Source of the DNA: Gammaproteobacteria bacterium
GTDB lineage: Bacteria; Pseudomonadota; Gammaproteobacteria; JAABTG01
Length of the DNA: 64,000 nt
NCBI GenBank assembly: GCA_034522055.1
Contig: JAXHLS010000002.1
Location: 1,922,001 to 1,986,000 of the forward strand
Direction: 5' to 3'
Below the pieces are notes generated by a model. That model searched no databases. It had not been told where the DNA came from and saw only the letters and a list, made by a program, of their open reading frames with translations. The position numbers and the translations under genes are program-made. Numbering within the stretch: the stretch's first letter is position 1; every line of letters begins with the position of its first letter. Positions 34,002 through 44,480 of this stretch are shown piece by piece.

Positions 34002-36152
34002 ATGGAGACGTCGGCTGGCAGTGTGCCGCTGAACAAGGAGAGTCGAGGTGTCGCACGGCAACTGGTCATGGGGTTGCTGGTGGTATTCGTGGTGGCCACC
34101 GTGGCGGTCTACCTGCGGGTGGTGGTGCAGGGCGAAACCGACCGGCGGATCCTGGAACTGCTGGGCCAGCAGAAGGTGTTGGCCCAGCAACTCGAAAAGT
34201 TCGCGGGCGAGGCCGCCGACGGCAGCTGGACCGCCTTCGGCGCCCTGCGACAGGTGCGGCGTGACTATGCCGCCAATCTCGACATGTTGCGCCATGGTGA
34301 CACCGGGTCCGGCCTGCCTCCCTTGCCCGCGGAGTTTTCCGCCGAACTCTCCACCATGGAAACCGCATGGCAGCGGGCCGACGCCAGCATCGAGGCGGTG
34401 CTCGATGTGGAGGGCCCCATCACCCGGATGTTCTCCGCGGTGCAGGCCTTCAACGCCTTCTCCGCCAGCGTCGCCCTGAAGACGGAGGATCTGGTCAACG
34501 TGATGATGGAGACCGGGGCCAGTCCCAACCAGATCTACATCGCCACCCGCCAGTTCATGCTGCTGGAGCGAGCCGCCAACAACCTGCGCATGGCGTGGCA
34601 GGGCGGGGTAGGTGCCGCCACTGCGGTGTCCCGTTTCGGCCGCGACATCAAGCTCATGAGTGAGGTGTTCCAGGGCCTCCTCGCCGGTGACGAACGCAAG
34701 GGGCTGGAGCCCCTGGCCGAGGCCGAGTCCCGGGCCCTGCTGGAGGGCATCATCCGCACGGTGGAGCAGAATCAGGGCCTGTTGCAGGGGGTGATCGCCA
34801 ATGACCGCGTGTTCGACAGCCTCGAGGCCTCCAACAGCGTCTTCGTGGCCAGCGATACCCTGCTGGAGGTGGCGGATTCCCTGTCGGCGCTCTATCGCGA
34901 GTACATGAACGAGCGGCTGGTGTCGCCCATGCTCGGCAACGTCTTCGCCGCCCTGGCGCTGGCCATGTTGATCCTGGTGGGCTTCCAGATGACCCGCGAT
35001 GCCCGGCTCGCCGCCGAGGCGGCCCGCGCCCGTGCCGAAGAGGCCCGGGCGCGGGAGGAGGAGGCCCGCGCCCGCGAGGAGGAGAGCAAGGAGACCAACC
35101 GCCGCAACCAGGAGGCCATCCTGCGCCTGTTGGGGGAGATCACGGACCTGGCGGATGGCGACCTCACGGTGAACGCCACCGTCACCGAGGATTTCACCGG
35201 GGCCATCGCAGACGCCATCAACTACGCCATCGAGGAGATGCGCGGCCTGGTGTCCAACATCAACCGCACCTCCGTGCAGGTGGCATCGGCCGCCCAGCAC
35301 ACCCGCAACACGGCCATCTCCCTGTCGGAATCCAGTGAGCGCCAGGCGGGTCAGATCACCCATGCGGCAGATGCCGTGGGCGCCATGGCGGATGCCTTCG
35401 AGGGGGTCTCCGAACTCGCCGCACGGTCCCAGGAGGTCGCGGAACAGTCCGAGACCCTGGCAGGCAAGGGGGCCGGCGCGGTGCGGGATACCATCTCCGG
35501 CATGGACAGCATCCGCGAGACCATCCAGGAGACCTCCAAGCGTATCAAGCGCCTGGGCGAGAGTTCCCAGGAGATCGGGGATATCGTCGGGCTCATCGAC
35601 GACATCGCCGACCAGACCAACATCCTGGCGTTGAACGCCGCCATCCAGGCCTCCATGGCGGGTGAGGCCGGCCGTGGCTTCGCCGTGGTGGCAGACGAGG
35701 TGCAGCGCCTCGCGGAGCGTTCCAGTCACGCCACCCACCAGCTCGAAGGGCTGGTGAGAACCATCCAGTCCGATACCAGGGACGCCGTCATCTCCATGGA
35801 GCAGAGCACCACCGGGGTGGTGCAGGGGGCGAAGCTGGCGGAGGATGCGGGTGACGCCCTGGTGGAGATCGACCGGGTGTCGAAGCGGCTTGCCGAACTG
35901 GTGCGGGAGATCGCCGGCGCCGCCCAGTCCCAGACCCAGACCGCCCTGGCCGTCTCCAGGGATATGGACGACATCCGCCAGGTGACGGTCACCGCCACCG
36001 AGGGGACCCGGGATACCGCCCATTCGATCGGCGAACTGGCCGAACTCGCGGCCGATCTGCGACGCTCGGTAGCAGGCTTCAAGCTGCCTCGCGAGGAAGC
36101 CGAAGAAGGGCCTGGTGTCACCTCGGAGGCCGCGAAAAGCGGCACGGCATAG
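34002..36152 (+). CDS. pilJ: Methyl-accepting chemotaxis protein PilJ
   Basis: The product is 716 residues. A first membrane segment lies at about 23-39 (LVMGLLVVFVVATVAVYL), followed by a periplasmic PilJ-type sensor part with the NMLLERAANN-like run FMLLERAANNLRMAWQ. A second membrane segment sits at ~308-328, then an Ala/Arg/Glu-rich helix, HAMP-like region and signalling domain with the hairpin tip DQTNILALNAAIQASMAGEA. It should sense pilus state and control ChpA. A GAGGAG site precedes the ATG. Confidence 0.93.
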   Translation: METSAGSVPLNKESRGVARQLVMGLLVVFVVATVAVYLRVVVQGETDRRILELLGQQKVLAQQLEKFAGEAADGSWTAFGALRQVRRDYAANLDMLRHGDTGSGLPPLPAEFSAELSTMETAWQRADASIEAVLDVEGPITRMFSAVQAFNAFSASVALKTEDLVNVMMETGASPNQIYIATRQFMLLERAANNLRMAWQGGVGAATAVSRFGRDIKLMSEVFQGLLAGDERKGLEPLAEAESRALLEGIIRTVEQNQGLLQGVIANDRVFDSLEASNSVFVASDTLLEVADSLSALYREYMNERLVSPMLGNVFAALALAMLILVGFQMTRDARLAAEAARARAEEARAREEEARAREEESKETNRRNQEAILRLLGEITDLADGDLTVNATVTEDFTGAIADAINYAIEEMRGLVSNINRTSVQVASAAQHTRNTAISLSESSERQAGQITHAADAVGAMADAFEGVSELAARSQEVAEQSETLAGKGAGAVRDTISGMDSIRETIQETSKRIKRLGESSQEIGDIVGLIDDIADQTNILALNAAIQASMAGEAGRGFAVVADEVQRLAERSSHATHQLEGLVRTIQSDTRDAVISMEQSTTGVVQGAKLAEDAGDALVEIDRVSKRLAELVREIAGAAQSQTQTALAVSRDMDDIRQVTVTATEGTRDTAHSIGELAELAADLRRSVAGFKLPREEAEEGPGVTSEAAKSGTA

Positions 36153-36186
36153 CGGCGTACAGGGTACTTAGGAAGACCATCCGGGC

Positions 36187-39100
36187 ATGCATTACTCCAC
36201 ACGGCTGCGTTGGATCAAACCGGGCCTCGACGAGGAACTGGCCGGCTTGCGCCACCTCCTATCCGAAGTCTCGGAGGGCGTGCTGGCGCCTGAGCACCTG
36301 GAAGAGGTGCGCCATTCCCTGGCCCGCATCCGCGGCGTCCTCGAGCTGATATCCGTCTACGGTGCCGTGCTGCTGGTGGAGGAGATGGAGGCCCTGGTGG
36401 TGTCCCTGACCCGGGGCCGCGTGGAGCAGCGGGATGATGGCCTGCGCCTGCTAATGCAAGGGGTGTTGCAGCTGCCCCATTATCTGGAGCGGGTCCAGCG
36501 TTCCGGCCGGGACATCCCCGTTCTCCTGATGCCCCTGCTGAACGACATCCGCGCGGTGTTGCGCCGGCGTCTGTTGTCGGAGACCAGCCTGTTTTCCCCC
36601 GATCTGACCACCGTCATCCCCGACCTGCCGTTGTCCGCCGTGGTCCAGGGGGCCGTCAGCGAGGATGGCGTCAAGGCCTACGCCAAGCGCCTGCGCACCC
36701 GGTACCAGAAGGGTCTGGTGGACTGGTTCCGGGACGAGGAGGGCCACGGCCTCGGTACCCTGGCGGCCGTGCTGCGCTATCTGGAGCGGCTGTCCGGCAA
36801 CAGTCCCCTCGGGACTCTGTGGTGGGTCGCCCTGGGCGCGGTGGCCGCCCTGCGGGACGGCAGCCTGCCCGCCGGGGTCTCCATCAAGCTGCTCCTGGGC
36901 CAGATCGATCTGCAGATCAGAGAACTCGCCGAGACGGGCGTGGACCATCTGGATCACCCGCCGCCTCCCGAGCTGATGAAGAATCTGCTGTTCTACGTCG
37001 GTCGCTTCCGCTCCTCCCGCCCGCGGGTGCAACGCATCGCAGAGGTCTATCGCCTCGACGACCTGCTGCCCGAGGAGGACGAGGACGGCTTTCTGGGGCC
37101 TGGTCTGGAGGTGCTGGATGCCGTCAACGAGGCGTTGTCAGACGATCTGTCCCGGGTCAAGGAGGTGATGGACATCTTCGTGCGTTCCGAGGCCGCCACC
37201 ATCGAGGACCTGCGCCCCACCATCGGCATGCTGTCGCGGGTGGCCGACACCCTGGCGCTGCTGGGACTGGGGGGCGCCCGCCACACGGTACGCGAGCAGA
37301 TACAGCGGCTGACGGACTGCCTGGAGGGCCGCGAGGCCCCGGACACCCACACTCTGCTGGCCATCGCCGGCCAACTCCTGGAGGTCGATGCGGCCCTGTC
37401 GGCGCTGGCCTCCCGCGGTCTCGACGAGGCCCTGCGGGCAGACCGCGGGGTTGGACAGATCGAGGCTCTCGAGGACCACCATCAGCGGCAGCTGACCGCC
37501 GCCGCGGTGGGGGAGTTGCGGGTTGATCTGGTGACCATCAAGGAGCACTCGGAGGCCTTCATCGCCGATCCCGGGGCCATCCATCATCTGGACGGTATCC
37601 AGGAAGGTTTCCAGCGCGTGGTGGGGGGGCTGCGGATGCTGGACCTGGGACCGCTGGCGGACTTCATGAGTGAAGCCGCCCGCTACGTGCGGGAACGGTT
37701 GCGCGAAAGCGCCCCCCAGCTGCCGTCCCGGGAACACCTGGAGGCCTACGCCGACACCGTCATGAGCGCGGATTATTTCCTCGAGGGCTACCTCGAGGGT
37801 CGGCAGGACACGGATGAGATCCTCGACCGTATCCGCGCCGCTGTGGCGGCCCTCGAGCTGCCGCCGGACGTGGATGTGGACGAGGAGCTGGATTTCGCTG
37901 ACAACAACGAGGACATAGAGCTGGCGCCGCCGCCGCCTGAGCGGCTGGAAGCGGAAGGCCTCGCCGCCCTCGAGGTGGACGAGGGACTGGTCTTCGGCGA
38001 CGACGAGGAGATCACCCTGGCCTCGTTCCCGGGAGAGGCCTGGACCGACGACGAGGAGGACGAGACGCCGGCAGAGATGCCGGGACACGTCAGGGCCAGC
38101 CTCGAGGACGCCAGCGCGCGCCTGCGCCGCCTGGACCACGACGATGCGCCGGCACCGCCGGAGCCTGAAGCGGCTGCCACGCACCCTGGTGGCGGGGTAG
38201 CGGCGGACGAGGCACCCGGTGAGGAGATCGTCGCCATCTTTCTCGAGGAGGCGGAGGAGACCCTCGCCGCCATTGCCGGGAGCCTGGAACGCTGGCAGGA
38301 GGCACCGCAGCAAAGGGAACCCCTGGGGGTCCTGAGGCGCAGCTTTCACACCCTCAAGGGCAGCGGGCGTCTGGTGGGCGCCTTGCACGTGGGCGAGCTG
38401 GCGGGGGCCATGGAGCGGCTGCTGAACCGGCTGCTGGAGGGCACCCTGGGTTACCGCCCGGCGATCCCGGAACTGTTGTGGGAAGCCCACGGACTCATGC
38501 CTGAGCTGGTGGCGGCCTACCGGTCGGGCCGCGAGGCGCCGCCGGCCTGCCGTGAGCTCATCCGGCGTGCCGAGGCCCTGGTCGATGGGCGGCCACCGGG
38601 GGCGGAGCGGGACGAGCCCGAGGACGGCGGGGAGGGCGGCGACGGGGAGGGAACGGACTCTCCCGGGCCGCTCCCGGGAGGACACGTGGCGGCCCCCGTC
38701 CCGGCGAGCCGGTCCGCCATGTCCGTGGGCGCCATGGATGCCGCCATGCTGCAGGTATTCCTGGCGGAGGCCGAGGGCGTGCTGGCGGGTCTGCAGGGGA
38801 TCTGTTCCCAACTGACCCTGGCCGGCGGCGGGTTGGTGGACGAGAGTCTGGTGCGTCATTGTCACACCCTGAAGGGCATTACCCGGCTGGCCTCCCTGGA
38901 TGGGCATTCCCGCCTCTACGGTGCCCTGGAGATCGTCTTCGACCTCCACCGCAAGGGCGTCAAGCCCGTGTCCATCGACGGCTGCGTGCTGCTCCAGGAG
39001 GGCGTGGATGTGCTCGCCGCCACCCTGGATGCCCTGCGCGCCGGGCGCGAGCCCGAGGCGCCGGAGGAGGGCCTCATCGCCCGCGCCCGGACCCTCGCCG

Positions 39101-41490
39101 AGGCTCCCATCAGTGTGCGGGAGGTTGCGGTGCCGGGGCGGGAAGAGGACGAGCTGGCGGCCGAGTTGCGCGAGGTATTCGTGGAGGAGGCCGAGGAGAT
39201 CCAGCAGTCCTGCGATCAACTGCTGGAGAAATGGCAAGGTCCCGACGTGGATGCGGGCACCCTCGTCGCATTGCAGCGCCACATCCATACCCTCAAAGGC
39301 GGCGCGCGGATGGCGGAGTTGACCGCCCTGGTGGCCCTCAGTCACAGCCTCGAAACCCTGCTGGGGCGTCTGGCCGAGACCCGGGTCTCGCCTTCGGCGC
39401 GCCGCCGGGAGGTGATCCAGCAGGGGCTGGATGCCGTGGCCGATATGCTCGATGAGGTGCGTTCCGGGCGCACACCCGGGGAGGCGACGGCCCTGGTGGC
39501 GGCCATCGAAGGGGCGGCGGCGACGCCGGCCGCCGGGGACACCGCGGCCGACGACGAGCCGGCGCCCGAACCTGAGGTGGCGGTACTGGAGCACCCGCCG
39601 GTGGTGAGCCTGGCGACCGACAGCCTCGTTGGATCAGGCGATGGAGAGAGAGAGTTGCCGGGTATCGAAAAGGTGGCGGTGGAGGTCAATCTACTGGATC
39701 ACCTGGTGTCCACGTCGGGTGAGATCAGCATCTCGCGGTCACGGGTGGAGCAACAGGTGGGCGCGCTGGGCTCCACCATCAAGGAGATGGAACAGACCAT
39801 CGGCAGGCTGCGTTCACAGCTGCGGCGTCTCGAGATCGAGACCGAATCCCAGATCCTGTTCCGTCACGAGCGGGCGCCCCAGGAGTCCCCGGGCAGTACC
39901 TTCGACCCCCTGGAGCTGGATCGCTATACCGAGGCCCAGCAGCTGTCCCGCGGCCTCACCGAGAGTGTCTCCGATCTCGAGAGCATCCAGGGCCAGCTCA
40001 CCGATCTGGTGCGGGACTCGGAGGCCTTTCTGCTCGAGCAGGCCCGTCTCTCCTGCGATCTCCAGGAACGCCTGCTCACCACCCGCCTGGTGCCGGTGGC
40101 CCGCTACATCCCGCGGCTGCGCCGCCTCGTAAGGCAGACGGCGAAGGAACTGCACAAAAAGGTGGAACTGCATGTGCGGGGTCACGACGAGGAACTGGAC
40201 CACACCATCATCGGCCCGCTGGTGGGGGCCCTCGAGCATATGCTCAACAACGCCGTGGACCACGGCATCGAAACCCCGGAGGAACGTCACCGACGGGGCA
40301 AGCCAGCCGTGGGCCGCATCGACTTGGCGGTGGAGCGGGATCACGGTGACATCGTCATCCACCTGCGGGACGATGGCGCGGGCATGGATCGCGAGGCGAT
40401 TCGCGCCCGGGCCCTGGAGCGTGGTTTGATGAGTGACCGGGTGGAGGTCACGGATGCCGAGCTGGTGCAATTCGTATTCGAGCAAAGCTTTTCCACCGTC
40501 GCCGAGGTCACCCGCATCTCCGGGCGTGGCGTGGGCCTCGACGTGGTCAACGCCGCCATCAATCAACTGGGCGGCTCCCTGACGGTGGATACCAATGCCG
40601 GTATCGGCACCGGCTTCGTCATCCGCCTCCCCACTACGCTCTCCGTCAGTCAGGCCCTGATGGTCCAGATAGAGGAGGAACGGTTCGCGGTGCCCCTGTC
40701 CCACCTGGAGGGGGTCATGCGCCTGTCCCGGGATGAGGCCACGGTCCTCCTCGCCGAACCCGCGCCCGCCCTCAATTATCTGGGGGAGACCTATCAGCTG
40801 TTTTCCCTGGCGTGCCTGCTGGGGGTGGTGGGCGGCATGGCGCCGTCCGCCCTGGTGCGCCGGGTGGCGGTGTTGTTCGTGCGGGTAGGGGATCGGCGCA
40901 TGGCCTTCCTGGTGGATGCCCTCGGCGCCCACGAGGAGGTGGTGATCAAGCCCGTGGGCCCCCAGATAGGCACCGTGAGCTGGATCCTCGGCGCCACGGT
41001 CATGGGCGACGGTCGGGTGGTACTGGTGTTCGATCTGCCGGCGCTGGTTCGTCTCGCCGCCACCCGGCCGGCCCTCCGGGAGTGGCGACGGGCCGCGGGG
41101 CAGGAGACGGGACGCCCCCCCCTGGTGCTGGTGGTGGACGACTCCCTGACCGTGCGCCGGGTGGCCGAACGCTTCCTGGAGCGCAATGGCATGGAGGTAC
41201 TCACCGCGCGGGATGGCCTGGAGGCCCTCGCATTGCTGGAGGAACACGCGCCGGACGTCATGCTGCTGGACATCGAGATGCCGCGCATGGATGGCTATGA
41301 GTTGGCTACCTCGGTGCGCAACGACGCCCGTCTTCGCCATCTGCCCATCATCATGATCACCTCCCGCAGCGGCCACAAGCATAGCGAGCGGGCCCGTTCC
41401 CTCGGCGTGAATCACTACCTCAACAAGCCCTACCAGGAGTTCGAACTCCTCGATCGCATCCACGCCTTGACGGCTCCCGGCGATGGCTGA
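36187..41490 (+). CDS. chpA: ChpA/PilL hybrid chemosensory kinase
   Basis: The product is 1,767 residues. The N-terminal ~550 residues are FimL-like helical repeats without a phosphate-accepting His. Three Hpt domains follow, with His in HTLKG at about 721, 893 and 1034. Then come a dimerisation part, a CheA-type ATPase (HMLNNAVDHGIETPEE at ~1350, DDGAGMD, GRGVGLDVVN), a CheW domain and a C-terminal receiver with Asp at about 1695 (VMLLDIEMPRMDGYE). Pseudomonas ChpA is larger, with six Hpt-type modules, so this is a shorter form. Linkers are very acidic. It phosphorylates PilG. The stop overlaps chpC. Confidence 0.95.
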   Translation: MHYSTRLRWIKPGLDEELAGLRHLLSEVSEGVLAPEHLEEVRHSLARIRGVLELISVYGAVLLVEEMEALVVSLTRGRVEQRDDGLRLLMQGVLQLPHYLERVQRSGRDIPVLLMPLLNDIRAVLRRRLLSETSLFSPDLTTVIPDLPLSAVVQGAVSEDGVKAYAKRLRTRYQKGLVDWFRDEEGHGLGTLAAVLRYLERLSGNSPLGTLWWVALGAVAALRDGSLPAGVSIKLLLGQIDLQIRELAETGVDHLDHPPPPELMKNLLFYVGRFRSSRPRVQRIAEVYRLDDLLPEEDEDGFLGPGLEVLDAVNEALSDDLSRVKEVMDIFVRSEAATIEDLRPTIGMLSRVADTLALLGLGGARHTVREQIQRLTDCLEGREAPDTHTLLAIAGQLLEVDAALSALASRGLDEALRADRGVGQIEALEDHHQRQLTAAAVGELRVDLVTIKEHSEAFIADPGAIHHLDGIQEGFQRVVGGLRMLDLGPLADFMSEAARYVRERLRESAPQLPSREHLEAYADTVMSADYFLEGYLEGRQDTDEILDRIRAAVAALELPPDVDVDEELDFADNNEDIELAPPPPERLEAEGLAALEVDEGLVFGDDEEITLASFPGEAWTDDEEDETPAEMPGHVRASLEDASARLRRLDHDDAPAPPEPEAAATHPGGGVAADEAPGEEIVAIFLEEAEETLAAIAGSLERWQEAPQQREPLGVLRRSFHTLKGSGRLVGALHVGELAGAMERLLNRLLEGTLGYRPAIPELLWEAHGLMPELVAAYRSGREAPPACRELIRRAEALVDGRPPGAERDEPEDGGEGGDGEGTDSPGPLPGGHVAAPVPASRSAMSVGAMDAAMLQVFLAEAEGVLAGLQGICSQLTLAGGGLVDESLVRHCHTLKGITRLASLDGHSRLYGALEIVFDLHRKGVKPVSIDGCVLLQEGVDVLAATLDALRAGREPEAPEEGLIARARTLAEAPISVREVAVPGREEDELAAELREVFVEEAEEIQQSCDQLLEKWQGPDVDAGTLVALQRHIHTLKGGARMAELTALVALSHSLETLLGRLAETRVSPSARRREVIQQGLDAVADMLDEVRSGRTPGEATALVAAIEGAAATPAAGDTAADDEPAPEPEVAVLEHPPVVSLATDSLVGSGDGERELPGIEKVAVEVNLLDHLVSTSGEISISRSRVEQQVGALGSTIKEMEQTIGRLRSQLRRLEIETESQILFRHERAPQESPGSTFDPLELDRYTEAQQLSRGLTESVSDLESIQGQLTDLVRDSEAFLLEQARLSCDLQERLLTTRLVPVARYIPRLRRLVRQTAKELHKKVELHVRGHDEELDHTIIGPLVGALEHMLNNAVDHGIETPEERHRRGKPAVGRIDLAVERDHGDIVIHLRDDGAGMDREAIRARALERGLMSDRVEVTDAELVQFVFEQSFSTVAEVTRISGRGVGLDVVNAAINQLGGSLTVDTNAGIGTGFVIRLPTTLSVSQALMVQIEEERFAVPLSHLEGVMRLSRDEATVLLAEPAPALNYLGETYQLFSLACLLGVVGGMAPSALVRRVAVLFVRVGDRRMAFLVDALGAHEEVVIKPVGPQIGTVSWILGATVMGDGRVVLVFDLPALVRLAATRPALREWRRAAGQETGRPPLVLVVDDSLTVRRVAERFLERNGMEVLTARDGLEALALLEEHAPDVMLLDIEMPRMDGYELATSVRNDARLRHLPIIMITSRSGHKHSERARSLGVNHYLNKPYQEFELLDRIHALTAPGDG

Positions 41491-41968
41491 AGAGCCGGAT
41501 GCCATCCGCGTGTTGTTACTGCCCCTCGACGGGCCGCCGGCCCTGGTGCCCATGGCCGTGGTGGCGGAGGTGACGGCCTACGGCACCCCGGAGATGCTGA
41601 ATGAAGGGCCCGACTGGCTCATGGGCTTCATTCATTGGCGCGGCCAGCGGGTGCCCTTGGTGTCCCTCGACCGCGCCCTCGGCCGCGGGTCCGGCCCCGG
41701 ACGCACCGGCAGGCCGCGCAGCCTGGTGGTGTTCCACGCCATGACCCGGGATCCGGACCTGCCCTACTACGCCGTGGTGACGGCCGCGCCTCCTCACCCC
41801 ACCATGGCCCGCGAAATGGAATTGGGCCATCGCGGCCGGGCCGCCGAGCCCTATGGCTGGGGATGCGTAGAGCTGGCAGAGGCGGGGATGGTGGATATCC
41901 CCGACCTCGAGCGCCTCGAGGCCGACCTGGTAGAGGCGGTTCGCCGCTGCAGCATCACCAGCGCCTGA
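41483..41968 (+). CDS. chpC: ChpC-type CheW protein
   Basis: The product is 161 residues of CheW type, with LVPMAVVAEVTAYGTPEML and GFIHWRGQRVPLVSLDRALG. It starts 8 bp inside the chpA end. ChpC is a second coupling protein of the Chp system, thought to link extra receptors. The methylase (pilK) and methylesterase (chpB) genes that surround it in Pseudomonas are absent here. Confidence 0.85.
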   Translation: MAEEPDAIRVLLLPLDGPPALVPMAVVAEVTAYGTPEMLNEGPDWLMGFIHWRGQRVPLVSLDRALGRGSGPGRTGRPRSLVVFHAMTRDPDLPYYAVVTAAPPHPTMAREMELGHRGRAAEPYGWGCVELAEAGMVDIPDLERLEADLVEAVRRCSITSA

Positions 41969-42034
41969 AGAAGTCGCGTGGCAGCCGGAGGGGTGCAGGA
42001 TGCGGCCGGCGTTGCCCATGGCGGGGTCCGCTTC

Positions 42035-42787
42035 TCAGGGCCCCGGCGATGGCCGGAAGTCCCCCCACAGGGACTGCAGGGCCGCCAGCACCGCCAGGGG
42101 CGCCGTTTCCGCCCGCAGCACCCGGGGGCCGAGGGTGATGCCCCGAAACCCATGCCGGACTGCCGCGGCCAGTTCACCGTCCGTGAGGCCGCCCTCCGGG
42201 CCCACGAGGATGACGACGCCGTCGGCCGGGGGGGCGATGTCAGCCAGGGCCCCACCGCCCGCCGGATCGAGCACCAGCCGGGTGGCGGGCGCCGGCGGTA
42301 GCCGCTCCAGGCCCTCCTGCAGGTTCACGGGCGGGGCGAGCCGGGGTATGCGGGCGCGGCCGCACTGCTCCGCGGCGCCCCTGACGATGCCCTGCCAATG
42401 CTCCAGGCGGCGCGGGACCTGGCGCGCCTCCAGGTTGACGCCGCAGCGTTCGGTGAACACCGGGGTGAGGGCCGACGCCCCCAGTTCCACCGCCTTCTGC
42501 AGGGCGACGTCCATGCGGGAGCCCCGGGTCACGGCGAGCATGAGGTGGCTGAACAACGGACTCTCGGTGGCGACGGCTTGGGGCGGTCCCAGCCGCAGGG
42601 TCATCGTGCCACGCCCGGCCGTGGCCACGGTGGCCGGATAATCCAGGCCGTAGCCGTCGAACAACAGGCATTCGTCGCCGGCCTTCAGGCGCAGCACGCG
42701 CCCGAGATAATGGGCGCGATCCCCCGTCAGGGTGAGGTTCGGGGTGTCGGCGAGGGGATTGGGGACGTACAGGCGGGGCCGGCGCAC
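42035..42787 (-). CDS. rsmE: 16S rRNA (uracil1498-N3)-methyltransferase
   Basis: The product is 250 residues with an N-terminal PUA-like part (GDRAHYLGRVLRLKAGDE) and a SPOUT methyltransferase with the trefoil-knot motifs VILVGPEGGLTDGELAAA and TLGPRVLRAETAPLAVLAAL. It methylates U1498 of 16S rRNA. It is convergent with chpC. Confidence 0.95.
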   Translation of the reverse strand: MRRPRLYVPNPLADTPNLTLTGDRAHYLGRVLRLKAGDECLLFDGYGLDYPATVATAGRGTMTLRLGPPQAVATESPLFSHLMLAVTRGSRMDVALQKAVELGASALTPVFTERCGVNLEARQVPRRLEHWQGIVRGAAEQCGRARIPRLAPPVNLQEGLERLPPAPATRLVLDPAGGGALADIAPPADGVVILVGPEGGLTDGELAAAVRHGFRGITLGPRVLRAETAPLAVLAALQSLWGDFRPSPGP

Positions 42788-42808
42788 GGGCAGGCTGGAG
42801 GGAGACCC

Positions 42809-43267
42809 TCAGTCCTTGTCGAGGAGGGCGGAGAAGACCTCGTCTTCCTTTTCGAAACGTTCCGCGAGCACCTCACCCAGATGGGACAGGTCGCCGGGCA
42901 GGGAGCCCTTCAGGTGTTCCGCATCACTGCCATCGTATTTGTCGTTGAAGTCCACCGCCTGTTGGGTGGTGTGGGCCACGAAGTCGTAGTTCCTGTCGGC
43001 GGCATCCAACACGCTGCGGCGGCGCTCCGAGCCCTCGGACAGCCGCGAGAACACCTCGAAATGCACCGCCGCCACATAGTCCACCAGGATCTGGCAGAAA
43101 TCCCCCACCATGCGCTCCACGGGGGTTTCTTCGGTGTAGGGTTCGAGGCCCGCCACCTTGCAGTAGAGGACGAGGAGCTGTTCGCGCTCCTGCAGCAGAT
43201 TGTCGATGACCATGCGGCTGTTGTCGCGACGCTCGATGGTCGTAGTGGGGGAGCCCGGATGATTCAT
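42809..43267 (-). CDS. rsd: Rsd/AlgQ-family regulator of sigma-70
   Basis: The product is 152 all-helical residues with the family runs IDNLLQEREQLLVLYCKVAG and CQILVDYVAAVHFEVFSRL. Rsd binds sigma-70 and in stationary phase frees core RNA polymerase for other sigmas; in Pseudomonas the homologue AlgQ affects alginate and siderophore production. It is 21 bp upstream of rsmE on the same strand. Confidence 0.9.
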   Translation of the reverse strand: MNHPGSPTTTIERRDNSRMVIDNLLQEREQLLVLYCKVAGLEPYTEETPVERMVGDFCQILVDYVAAVHFEVFSRLSEGSERRRSVLDAADRNYDFVAHTTQQAVDFNDKYDGSDAEHLKGSLPGDLSHLGEVLAERFEKEDEVFSALLDKD

Positions 43268-43485
43268 GATGTGAGGGGATTTCCTTGGATGCGGCAGCCC
43301 TGGACGGTACCCCTATTTTTCCCTGCTGCCAAGGGGGCGCGGGGCCGTGGCGGACGGTCCTTTCGCGGTGGTGCGGCGGTGCTGTGGGACGGGGTCAACA
43401 TATCCCCGAGTAAAGATCCAGATTGGAATCCATCGGGGTGGAGCGCGGATAATCGCGCCCTTGTTTTGTCTCCCGGGAAAAAATC

Positions 43486-44397
43486 GTGTGGTTTAAGAAT
43501 CTGCGTATATATCGGCTGGCTGGTGCCCTCGAACTCATGGAGCAGGAAGTGGAAGATGGGCTCGCCACCCAGTCCTTCAGGCCGTGCGGGCAAATGGAGT
43601 TGGATTCGGCGGGCTTCGTGCCGCCCCTGGGTCAGGATGACGGGCCCTTGAGCCATAGCGTCAACGGCTGCCGCCTGTTCTGTATGCGCCGAGCCGAGCG
43701 GCTGCTGCCGGCGGCGGTGGTGAACGAGGTGGTGGCCGAAAAGGTGGCCCACATCGAGGATACCGAGGGCTACCCGGTGCGGCGCCAGGAGCGCAACCGC
43801 ATCAAGGATGCGGTGTTTCACGAGCTTCTGCCCCAGGCCTTCGTGCGTTCCCGTCTGGTGTGGGCCTATCTGGACGAGTCCACGGGACTGCTGCTGGTGG
43901 ACGCGGCCTCCGCCAACCGGGCGGAGGAGTTCCTCGTGGTGTTGCGTGAGGCCCTGGGCTCCCTGCCGGTGTATCCCCTCACAGTCGCCCAGTCGCCGGC
44001 CAACATCATGTCCGCCTGGCTGCGGGGCGATGACCGCATCGCCGGGCTGTCCCTGGGCGAGGAGTGCGAGCTGCGCGACCCCGAGGGCGCCGAGGGGGTG
44101 GTGCGCTGCCGCGGCGTGGACCTGTCCGATCCGGAGGTCCAGGCCCATCTGGAGCATGGGCGCTATGCCGTGCGCCTGGCCCTGGACTGGGAGGACCGCC
44201 TGTCCTTCGTGCTTGGTGACGATTTCGTCATCCGGCGCCTGCGCTTCGGCGACCGGCTGCTGGAGGAACGGGAGCGCGACGAGGCGGATGACGAGGCCTC
44301 CCGCAGGGATGCCGACTTCGCCCTCATGGCCCTGGAGTTGCGGACCTTCCTGCCGCGCCTGATCGAGGCCTTTGGCGGTATCGCGGAGAATCCCTGA
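43486..44397 (+). CDS. rdgC: Recombination-associated protein RdgC
   Basis: The product is 303 residues of the RdgC family: MWFKNLRIYRLAG at the start, RRQERNRIKDAVFHELLPQA and WLRGDDRIAGLSLGEECELR. RdgC forms a ring on duplex DNA and limits RecA loading. GTG at 43486 is the start. The gene is monocistronic; the 218 bp before it hold no other gene. Confidence 0.95.
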   Translation: MWFKNLRIYRLAGALELMEQEVEDGLATQSFRPCGQMELDSAGFVPPLGQDDGPLSHSVNGCRLFCMRRAERLLPAAVVNEVVAEKVAHIEDTEGYPVRRQERNRIKDAVFHELLPQAFVRSRLVWAYLDESTGLLLVDAASANRAEEFLVVLREALGSLPVYPLTVAQSPANIMSAWLRGDDRIAGLSLGEECELRDPEGAEGVVRCRGVDLSDPEVQAHLEHGRYAVRLALDWEDRLSFVLGDDFVIRRLRFGDRLLEERERDEADDEASRRDADFALMALELRTFLPRLIEAFGGIAENP

Positions 44398-44480
44398 GCG
44401 AACATGTCAGGCCGGCAGTGACTGAAGGTAGGTGGCTGCGGGAAGCCGGAAGCGGGGGAATGATGCCGTGGAGGAGCAAC

